From Rickettsiales bacterium (lineage in GTDB: Bacteria > Pseudomonadota > Alphaproteobacteria > Rickettsiales > UBA3002): a stretch of DNA of 9,176 nt. The notes below the pieces were generated by a model. It saw nothing but the letters and a program-made list of their open reading frames with translations, was not told the origin of the DNA and did not search any database. The stretch lies in NCBI GenBank assembly GCA_002725445.1, contig PBPD01000003.1, positions 1 to 9,176 of the forward strand, in the 5' to 3' direction. A program made the translations under genes and the position numbers. Positions 1 to 5,719 of this stretch are shown piece by piece (position 1 is the first letter of the stretch; each line of letters opens with the position of its first letter).

Positions 1-194
1 AACAGGCTGCCTTGCTTGGCGAGTGCTTCAATGGCGCACAAACCAGCTTCGGTGCGCAAGGTGACTTCAATACATGTCACGCCACCTTCGGCCAGCGCAT
101 CGGCCACGGCAATGGCTTGTTCGGCATTTTCCAGCGTGACCACTGGTATGATAGGTGCGTTGGCAATATTGCCCATTAACTGGCTGCTATCCAT
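1..194 (-). CDS. eda: KDPG aldolase, N-terminal part (gene cut by left window edge)
   Basis: This is the start of 2-keto-3-deoxy-6-phosphogluconate aldolase, which splits KDPG into pyruvate and glyceraldehyde 3-phosphate, the last step of the Entner-Doudoroff pathway, in the cytoplasm. Sixty-four residues are visible, about a third of the usual ~200-residue protein. They show the family's opening strand (APIIPVVTLENAEQA, residues 13-27), then GGV (37-39) and the block CIEVTLRT (41-48). The Glu in that block (E43) matches the conserved catalytic-site glutamate of class I KDPG/KHG aldolases; the Schiff-base lysine lies outside the window. The ATG at 192-194 is chosen because AGGGGAAGAGA stands directly upstream (antisense of 195-205). 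The start overlaps the end of edd by 8 bases, so translation is probably coupled. The identification is firm for the family; KHG/KDPG bifunctionality cannot be judged from this fragment. Confidence 0.92.
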   Translation of the reverse strand, partial: MDSSQLMGNIANAPIIPVVTLENAEQAIAVADALAEGGVTCIEVTLRTEAGLCAIEALAKQGSL

Positions 195-2016
195 TCTCTT
201 CCCCTGTTTGGATGAAACTTGCGCCTTCTTCTGCCGAGTTCACAACACGGCGCGCCTGTGCAAACAGCTCGCGCCCCATACCATGCGTATGTGCATGCGA
301 ATCGGGTTCAATCGGGGTGCGTGTTTGCCATTCGGCATCGTCTATATGCACCTCCAGCACCCCCTTATCCGCATCCAGCTCGATCACGTCTCCGTCACGC
401 AACTTTGCCAGCGCGCCACCATGTGCGCATTCGGGTGTGACATGAATGGCGGCGGGTATTTTACCCGAAGCACCAGACATGCGCCCATCTGTCACTAACG
501 CGACTTTGTAGCCCAATTTCTGGAGGACACCGAGCGGCGGTGTCAGGCGGTGTAATTCGGGCATGCCATTCGCGGAAGGACCTTGATACAACACCACAGC
601 AACCACATCGCGGTGCAGCTCGCCCGCTTCAAACGCATCATGCAGTGCTTGCTGGCTAAGGAAAATACGGCACGCGGCTTTTACCTTATGCTGCTCGGGG
701 CTAAGCGCGGAGGTTTTCATGATAGCGCGTCCCAGCCGACCCTGTAGCAAGCGCATGCCACCATCGTTTGCGTGCGGCGTTTTCACCGATGCCAGCACCG
801 CACTGTCGCGGCTTTCGGTGGAGCCGTCACGCCATGCCAGCCCATCGCCATTGGCAAACGGTTCTTTGCAATAGGCGAGTAAACCCTGACGCATTACGGT
901 TTGCACATCGGCATGCAGCAATCCCGCTTCCAGCAGTTGATGGATGAGCGTTGCCATGCCGCCTGCCGCGTGGAAATGATTCACGTCGGCGCTGCCATTG
1001 GGGTAAATGCGGCACAGCAGTGGAACCGTGTCGGACAAAGCGGCAAAGTCGTCCCACGTTACTTTAATGCCTGCTGCCCGAGCGATAGCAATGAGGTGTA
1101 GTGTGTGGTTGGTAGAGCCACCGGTTGCGTGTAGTCCGACGATACCGTTGACGATACTGCGCTCATCCAGAATGTCGCATAAGGGAGTGTAGTCGCCTTG
1201 CAAGGCGGTGAGTGCCAGTGCTTGCTGGGTCGCCGCCTGCGTGAGTGTCGTGCGCAAGTCGCTTTGTGGCTGCACAAAGGAGCTGCCCGGCAATTGCAGA
1301 CCCATTATCTCCATCAGCATTTGGTTGGAATTGGCGGTGCCATAAAAAGTGCATGTGCCCGGCGCATGGTATGATTGCGATTCTGCTTCCAGCAGACCCG
1401 CACGGTCAAGTTCGCCTTTGGCGTAGGCTTCGCGTGCTTTCTGCTTTTCATCGTTAGGCAGGCCCGAGGGCATTGGCCCACCCGGCACAAACACCACCGG
1501 TAAATGACCAAAGCTCAAAGCGCCAATAAGCAGTCCTGGCACGATTTTGTCGCAAATACCAAGGCAGAGTGCGGCATCGAACATGTTATGCGACAGGGCT
1601 ACGGCGGTGGCCATAGCAATCACGTCTCGGCTGAAGAGGGATAGCTCCATGCCGGGCTGGCCCTGCGTCACCCCATCACACATTGCAGGCACGCCGCCCG
1701 CAAATTGGGCGACCGCTCCGTTGGCATGGGCGGCTTGCTTTATGATATCGGGAAAGCTTTTGTAGGGCTGATGTGCCGACAGCATGTCGTTATAGGCCGA
1801 TACAATAGCGATATTCGCTTTTGTATCCCCTTTAAGCGTTGCTTTGTCATCAGGTGCGCAGGCCGCAAACCCATGTGCAAGATTACCACAGCCCAATGCG
1901 CTGCGATGCGGCGTTTGGGTTGCCGCCTCGTGCATGCGTTGCAGGTAAGATTCGCGGCTGGCACGGCTGCGCTCGACAATGCGCTGCGTGACCTGTGTGA
2001 CAACCGCATGCGTCAT
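187..2016 (-). CDS. edd: 6-phosphogluconate dehydratase
   Basis: This enzyme dehydrates 6-phosphogluconate to KDPG, the committed step of the Entner-Doudoroff pathway, in the cytoplasm. The 609 residues compare with about 603 in E. coli Edd, and the sequence is collinear with it from the N-terminal CGNLAHGFAAC block (43-53) to the end. IlvD/Edd family motifs are all present: AMCDGVTQGQPGMELS (111-126), CDKIVPG (155-161), GTCTFYGTANSNQM (220-233), ATGGSTNH (297-304) and TDGRMSGASGKIPAA (509-523). By analogy with the family, C113, C155 and C222 are the probable iron-sulfur cluster ligands. The Edd-specific GTCTFYGTANSNQ wording favours Edd over dihydroxy-acid dehydratase IlvD. The ATG directly abuts the pgl stop codon (TAA then ATG) and has no strong Shine-Dalgarno of its own, which suggests translational coupling to pgl. 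The end overlaps eda by 8 bases. Confidence 0.97.
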   Translation of the reverse strand: MTHAVVTQVTQRIVERSRASRESYLQRMHEAATQTPHRSALGCGNLAHGFAACAPDDKATLKGDTKANIAIVSAYNDMLSAHQPYKSFPDIIKQAAHANGAVAQFAGGVPAMCDGVTQGQPGMELSLFSRDVIAMATAVALSHNMFDAALCLGICDKIVPGLLIGALSFGHLPVVFVPGGPMPSGLPNDEKQKAREAYAKGELDRAGLLEAESQSYHAPGTCTFYGTANSNQMLMEIMGLQLPGSSFVQPQSDLRTTLTQAATQQALALTALQGDYTPLCDILDERSIVNGIVGLHATGGSTNHTLHLIAIARAAGIKVTWDDFAALSDTVPLLCRIYPNGSADVNHFHAAGGMATLIHQLLEAGLLHADVQTVMRQGLLAYCKEPFANGDGLAWRDGSTESRDSAVLASVKTPHANDGGMRLLQGRLGRAIMKTSALSPEQHKVKAACRIFLSQQALHDAFEAGELHRDVVAVVLYQGPSANGMPELHRLTPPLGVLQKLGYKVALVTDGRMSGASGKIPAAIHVTPECAHGGALAKLRDGDVIELDADKGVLEVHIDDAEWQTRTPIEPDSHAHTHGMGRELFAQARRVVNSAEEGASFIQTGEENG

Positions 2017-2709
2017 TTAGGCAGCCCAGTAAATGCACACAGGCACTTCGTCCTGATGCAGAAAGGCGCTGATCGGGTACACATCCGGATCGTAATGACG
2101 CATCGCTTCTTCGATCATATTGCGTTTTTGTTCGCCCAAAATGTGAATCGCCAGATAGCGGGATTGCAGCAAGGCATGCTTGCTCAGACTGATGCGATTC
2201 GCAGGTTCTTTCGGCGCGTCATTAATGGCAACGCAATAATCGGTATAACCTTCCTGCATGCTGGCGTGGCTTTGCTCATGCATCGGGAACAGTGAAGCAG
2301 TGTGCCCGTCTTCACCCATGCCTAGCACGCACGCAGAGAAAGGTTGTGGCATCGCGCGGATGGCTTTTTCGCTCTCAGCGATGCCTTCCTCTACGCTCGC
2401 CGCTTTATTTTTCAGAGGCACGAAATGCATCTCGTCATTAAGCAGGTGTTCGCGCACCAGTTTTTCGTTGCTGTGTGGTTCGTCGGTATCTACCCAGCGT
2501 TCATCGGCGAGTGTCACATGCACATGTTTCCAATCAACATCGCAATGCTGTAATTCGCCAAATAGCGAGAGTGGCGTGTTGCCGCCCGATACGACCAAAC
2601 TAGCATCGCCATCGCGTTTTATACCGCGTTCGATACGTTTTGATACATCATAGGCAAGCTGGTGTGCGAGTGCTTCGGGTGAATTGAATGCAATAAATGC
2701 GGCTTCCAT
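2017..2709 (-). CDS. pgl: 6-phosphogluconolactonase (DevB/SOL type)
   Basis: It hydrolyses 6-phosphoglucono-delta-lactone, the product of Zwf, to 6-phosphogluconate in the cytoplasm, feeding Edd next door. The 230-residue length is typical of the DevB/SOL-type lactonase, which belongs to the NagB-like fold and is unrelated to the beta-propeller lactonase of E. coli. Visible motifs are VVSGGNTPLSLF (39-50, the phosphate-binding glycine loop), LADERWVDTDEPHSNEKLVR (67-86) and CVLGMGEDGHTASLFP (127-142), the last containing the conserved D/H pair of the lactonase signature. The open frame extends 31 codons further upstream, to 2802, but that stretch lies wholly inside zwf and lacks homology to the family. 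The ATG at 2707-2709 sits 4 bases after AAGGAG and matches the usual N-terminus. One base separates it from the zwf stop, and edd starts immediately after its own stop. Confidence 0.95.
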   Translation of the reverse strand: MEAAFIAFNSPEALAHQLAYDVSKRIERGIKRDGDASLVVSGGNTPLSLFGELQHCDVDWKHVHVTLADERWVDTDEPHSNEKLVREHLLNDEMHFVPLKNKAASVEEGIAESEKAIRAMPQPFSACVLGMGEDGHTASLFPMHEQSHASMQEGYTDYCVAINDAPKEPANRISLSKHALLQSRYLAIHILGEQKRNMIEEAMRHYDPDVYPISAFLHQDEVPVCIYWAA

Positions 2710-2710
2710 G

Positions 2711-4210
2711 TTACTCCTTACGTGTTTTGTCGCCGTACCAGCTACGACCGTCATTGGCGAGCAACTTGCTAGCTGCATCTGGCCCCCAACTGCCTGCTGC
2801 ATAGGCGTGTGGCACTTGACGGGTCTGTTCCCACCCCTGCAGGATATGCTCTACCCACTGCCATGCAGCTTCAAGCTCATCCGTGCGCATAAACAAGGTC
2901 AGGTTGCCACGAATCACATCCATCAGCAACCGTTCATATGCACGAGGGTAGCGTCCCTCAAATTCTTCTGCCAAGCTAAGGTTAAGATTAACCGGTTTCA
3001 ACCGATACCCACCAGGGCCGGGCACTTTTGTATTAATTTGTAGGTTTACATACTCATCGGGTTGCAGACGTATCACTAATTTATTGGTGTCGGGCATCTC
3101 TTTTTGATGTGGGAAGATGTTGTGCGCCACCGGTTTGAACTGAATCACAATCTCCGAATAACGCTGAGGCAGGCGCTTGCCTGTACGTAAATAAAACGGA
3201 ATGCCCGACCAGCGCCAGTTATCAACATGCACTTTCATCGCAACAAAACTTTCGGTGTGGCTGTCATTGCCACCAATGTCACTTTTGTAGGAGGCTGCGT
3301 GTACGCCATTGACGGTGCCTTCAGCATATTGGCCACGCACGGTATGGGTGTGCACGTTGCCAGCATCGATAATGCGCAATGAGCGCAGCACTTTCAGCTT
3401 TTCGTCACGCACGGCGGTGGGGTGAATATAGGGCGGTGCTTCCATGGCAAGCAGGCACAGCAGCTGCAACAGATGATTCTGCACCATATCGCGCAATGCG
3501 CCATAATTATCGTAATAGCCGAACCGTTCGCCCACCCCGATATCTTCTGCCACAGTGATCTGCACATGGTCGATGGCATCGCCGTTCCACACGCGTTCCA
3601 GCAAATTATTGCCAAAGCGCAAAACCATCAGATTCTGCACGGTTTCTTTGCCCAGATAATGGTCGATACGGTAAATTTGTTCCTCTGAGAAACAGGAAAG
3701 CACGGCCTCGTTTGTCGTCTTAAAGGATGCCAAGTCGCGGCCGATGGGTTTTTCCATCACCAATCGCGTTTCATCGTTAATGAGTTCGGCTGCTTTGATG
3801 TGCTGACTGATAGTGCCAAAAATTTCGGCAGGCGTGGCAAGATAGAACACGCGTACGGGCCGCGCGTCGGATTGTATATGTTCGGCAAGCTGGGCATAGC
3901 CGGCGGCATCGGTGGCGTCAAAAGCCAGATAATGCAGGCGCGCCTTTAGCGCTTCAAACGCAGCTTCGCTGAAATCTTGCTTTGGAATGAATGCATCGCA
4001 GACATGGCGCAAATGCTCGTCAAAGGCATTAGCATCCAGCGGATGGCGGCCGATCAACCATACGCGGCTTTCGGAAGGCAATTGTTTTTCGCGCAGCCGA
4101 AAATACAAAGCCGGCACAATTTTGCGGCTGGCAAGATCGCCGGTGCCGCCAAAAATAACGATATCAGCAGCGTTCAGCTTTGTTTTCGAGGGGTAGTCAA
4201 AGACGTCCAT
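2711..4210 (-). CDS. zwf: Glucose-6-phosphate 1-dehydrogenase
   Basis: It oxidises glucose 6-phosphate to 6-phosphogluconolactone, reducing NADP+ (or NAD+), at the entry to the Entner-Doudoroff and pentose phosphate routes. With the start used here the protein has 499 residues, normal for bacterial Zwf. It shows the nucleotide-binding loop GGTGDLASRK (21-30), the EKPIG block (153-157), the active-site signature RIDHYLGKE (181-189, with D183 and H184) and a second conserved His in QNHLLQLL (H246), followed by the C-terminal beta+alpha domain with FYLRTGKRLP (339-348). The frame opens 6 codons earlier at a TTG (4226-4228). I prefer the ATG at 4208-4210 because a weak GGA lies 7 bases before it, nothing ribosome-binding-like precedes the TTG, and the family normally starts about 20 residues before GGTGDLA. 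It is the first gene of the minus-strand operon, and its 3' end carries the ribosome binding site for pgl. Confidence 0.97.
   Translation of the reverse strand: MDVFDYPSKTKLNAADIVIFGGTGDLASRKIVPALYFRLREKQLPSESRVWLIGRHPLDANAFDEHLRHVCDAFIPKQDFSEAAFEALKARLHYLAFDATDAAGYAQLAEHIQSDARPVRVFYLATPAEIFGTISQHIKAAELINDETRLVMEKPIGRDLASFKTTNEAVLSCFSEEQIYRIDHYLGKETVQNLMVLRFGNNLLERVWNGDAIDHVQITVAEDIGVGERFGYYDNYGALRDMVQNHLLQLLCLLAMEAPPYIHPTAVRDEKLKVLRSLRIIDAGNVHTHTVRGQYAEGTVNGVHAASYKSDIGGNDSHTESFVAMKVHVDNWRWSGIPFYLRTGKRLPQRYSEIVIQFKPVAHNIFPHQKEMPDTNKLVIRLQPDEYVNLQINTKVPGPGGYRLKPVNLNLSLAEEFEGRYPRAYERLLMDVIRGNLTLFMRTDELEAAWQWVEHILQGWEQTRQVPHAYAAGSWGPDAASKLLANDGRSWYGDKTRKE
2714..2720 (-). promoter_or_regulatory. 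Ribosome binding site deciding the pgl start
   Basis: TAAGGAG lies in the last codons of zwf, 4 bases before the pgl ATG at 2707-2709 when read on the minus strand. It is the strongest Shine-Dalgarno match in the operon. It supports the short pgl start over the in-frame extension into zwf. Confidence 0.75.
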
Positions 4211-4269
4211 ACAGCATTCCAATCTCAAAGAATGCTACGTAAATTTTCACAAATATACAACAATTCCGT

Positions 4270-4299
4270 GGAAAATGATGTGATTGTTTCTCATTTTCC
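4270..4299. repeat. Perfect 9-bp inverted repeat, candidate operator
   Basis: The arms GGAAAATGA (4270-4278) and TCATTTTCC (4291-4299) are exact reverse complements, separated by 12 bases. The centre-to-centre distance is 21 bases, two helical turns, which suits a dimeric regulator reading both half-sites from one face of the DNA. The site lies 60 bases upstream of the zwf ATG and about 90 upstream of the adaptor start. There is no T-run after either arm, so a terminator is unlikely. It could be an operator for zwf, for the pump, or for both; no known family consensus was matched. Confidence 0.45.
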
Positions 4300-4373
4300 G
4301 TGTGGTTGTTTCCAGTTGGGCTATAGGCAAGCAGGATTCGGGCGTGATAGGATTATATGTAAGTAGATATATC

Positions 4374-4380
4374 AAAAGGA
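4374..4380 (+). promoter_or_regulatory. Ribosome binding site deciding the TTG start of the adaptor
   Basis: AAAAGGA ends 9 bases before the TTG at 4390-4392. The alternative TTG at 4451, which opens the downstream frame, has no such element. This is the main translational evidence that the adaptor begins in the 4390 frame, and so that its coding sequence is frame-disrupted as given. Confidence 0.65.
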
Positions 4381-4389
4381 ATTCTGGGT

Positions 4390-5707
4390 TTGACCTCCAT
4401 TCAGCAACGTCTTAACGCTGTGCCACCCAAGGTGTGGGCTGCAGCCATCATTGGTATCATTGCGATTGCGCTCATCTATAGCCTGTTTTTTTGCAGGCGA
4501 GGCACCGCAACAGCAACAAGAAGCGATGGAAGTAGAGGTGGCGCACCCTGCTACCAAACGACTGATCGAATGGGACGAATATACCGGCCGTTTCCGCGCT
4601 ATTGAGCATGTGGAATTGCAGGCGCGTGTCAGTGGGTATCTCGATGAGATATTGTTCGAGGATGGCCAGATGGTTGAAAAAGGCGATGTGCTGTTTGTTA
4701 TTGACCCGCGGCCTTATAAAATTGCGCGTGATCAGGCGGCAGCGGAGTTGCAGCGCACGCGTAAAGACTATGAGCGGGCGCGCATTCTGGAGAAAAAACG
4801 GGCGATACCGACCGAAGAACTGGATCGCCGTCGTCAGGATTATAAGATCGCACAATCGCAATTGGATGCGGCAGAGCTGGATTTAGAATTTACCAATGTT
4901 GAAGCACCAGTCAGCGGGCGTGTGAGCCGAAATTATGTGAGTGCTGGTAACTACATCACCGGCGGCATGGCGAATGCTACCTTGTTGACCACCATCGTAA
5001 GCCTGAAACCAATTTACTTTTATTTCGAGGCGAGTGAGCGCGAGCTGCTTAAATATATTCGTCTGTCCGAAGAAGGCTCTGACTTAGCCTCGCGTGAGGC
5101 CAGCATTCCTGTTTATGCGAAATTGCAGGATGAGGAAACCTTCACCCATACCGGGTTTATGGACTTCATCGATAACGCGATCGACCTGCAAACCGGTACC
5201 ATTCAGGGGCGCGCTATTTTCGAGAATGCAGGCGACGTGATTCAGCCGGGTATGTTTGGGCGTGCTAAGTTGCCAGCTAGCGAAGAGTATGAGGCATTGC
5301 TGGTGCCAGACACTATTATCGGCACCGACCAGTCGCGCAAATTTGTCTACACACTGACAAAGGACAATACGGTAGGACGCAAATTTATTAAGCAGGGGCC
5401 ACTGGAAGGTGACTTCCGCATTGTGCGCGAGGGCCTTGCCACGGAAGATATTGTCCTGACCAAAAACCTGCAGAAGATTCGTCCAGGTATGCCGATTACG
5501 CCGAAAATGGTTGAGTTGGATGTGAGTAAAACAGGCAATTTGCCTGACGTGGGCACACCAGATATGCCAGTTGAAGAATCACACCAGGATCTGGAAAGCG
5601 CAACAGACGAAGCCGAGGCCTTGGCAGATCAGGTGATTGATGATGCGAATGCATCGGATGAACCAGCTGAACCGGCCGAAGATGCGCAGCAAGCAACGCA
5701 GGAATAG
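4390..5707 (+). CDS. RND efflux periplasmic adaptor (membrane fusion protein), with an apparent frameshift at 4486-4492
   Basis: This is the periplasmic adaptor that joins the RND pump to an outer-membrane channel, of the MexE/OqxA/AcrA type. The N-terminus (TTG 4390, preceded by AAAAGGA) reads MTSIQQRLNAVPPK and then a hydrophobic anchor at residues 15-34. At the T7 run (4486-4492) the frame must move by +1, or lose one T, to reach the body, which is open from 4451 to 5707. Joined, the protein has 438 residues. In that numbering: lipoyl-like half with VSGYLDEILFEDGQMVEKGD (about 74-109), helical hairpin with the TolC-tip-like RARILEKKRAIPTEELD (about 110-168), second lipoyl half with APVSGRVSRNYVSAGNYI (169-190), beta-barrel (about 205-295) and membrane-proximal domain (about 296-375). 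A lysine- and arginine-free acidic tail (385-438) is unusual for the family. Without a shift, translation from 4390 stops after 71 residues (stop ending at 4605). Family call firm; integrity uncertain (sequencing error, real mutation, or slippage). Confidence 0.85.
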
Positions 5708-5719
5708 AGCGTAAACGAT

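Larger units (their letters stand above)
4211..4389. promoter_or_regulatory. Divergent control region between zwf operon and efflux operon
   Basis: These 179 bases separate two head-to-head operons, so both promoters most likely lie here. The stretch is much AT-richer than the flanking genes. On the minus strand a TATATT-like -10 element occurs in TTGTATATTTG (antisense of about 4248-4258), about 40 bases before the zwf ATG, but no good -35 hexamer stands at the right distance from it. On the plus strand I could not find a convincing sigma-70 pair; TATATG at 4354-4359 is the best -10 and also lacks a -35. The right-hand half therefore depends on unknown activation or a non-consensus promoter. 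An inverted repeat and a repeated TTGTTTC word are annotated separately. The region holds no gene that I can support. Confidence 0.6.

Noticed and set aside
16..498. 160-codon plus-strand open frame opposite eda and edd
   Set aside because: Both genes it opposes are well-conserved on the other strand; the Cys/Ser/Ala-rich translation has no recognisable domain.
1705..2295. 196-codon plus-strand open frame opposite edd and pgl
   Set aside because: It crosses the junction of two real antisense genes, has no good ribosome binding site and shows no domain.
2710..2802. N-terminal extension of pgl into zwf
   Set aside because: The extra 31 codons lie entirely within zwf, and a strong AAGGAG decides for the ATG at 2707-2709, which also gives the usual family length.
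4270..4299. Inverted repeat as a Fur box or a transcription terminator
   Set aside because: It matches the Fur consensus only through general AT and GAAAATGA-like content, and it has no GC-rich stem or trailing T-run in either direction.
4486..4492. T TTT TTT as a classical -1 ribosomal frameshift heptamer
   Set aside because: A -1 shift from the 4390 frame enters the third frame, which soon reaches a TAG, not the adaptor body. A +1 shift or loss of one T is required, so standard -1 frameshifting does not explain the arrangement.
4451..4520. Adaptor starting at the TTG at 4451 with an intact frame
   Set aside because: No ribosome binding site precedes it, and its first 14 residues are not a clear signal or anchor, while the overlapping 4390 frame gives both a ribosome binding site and a clean transmembrane segment.
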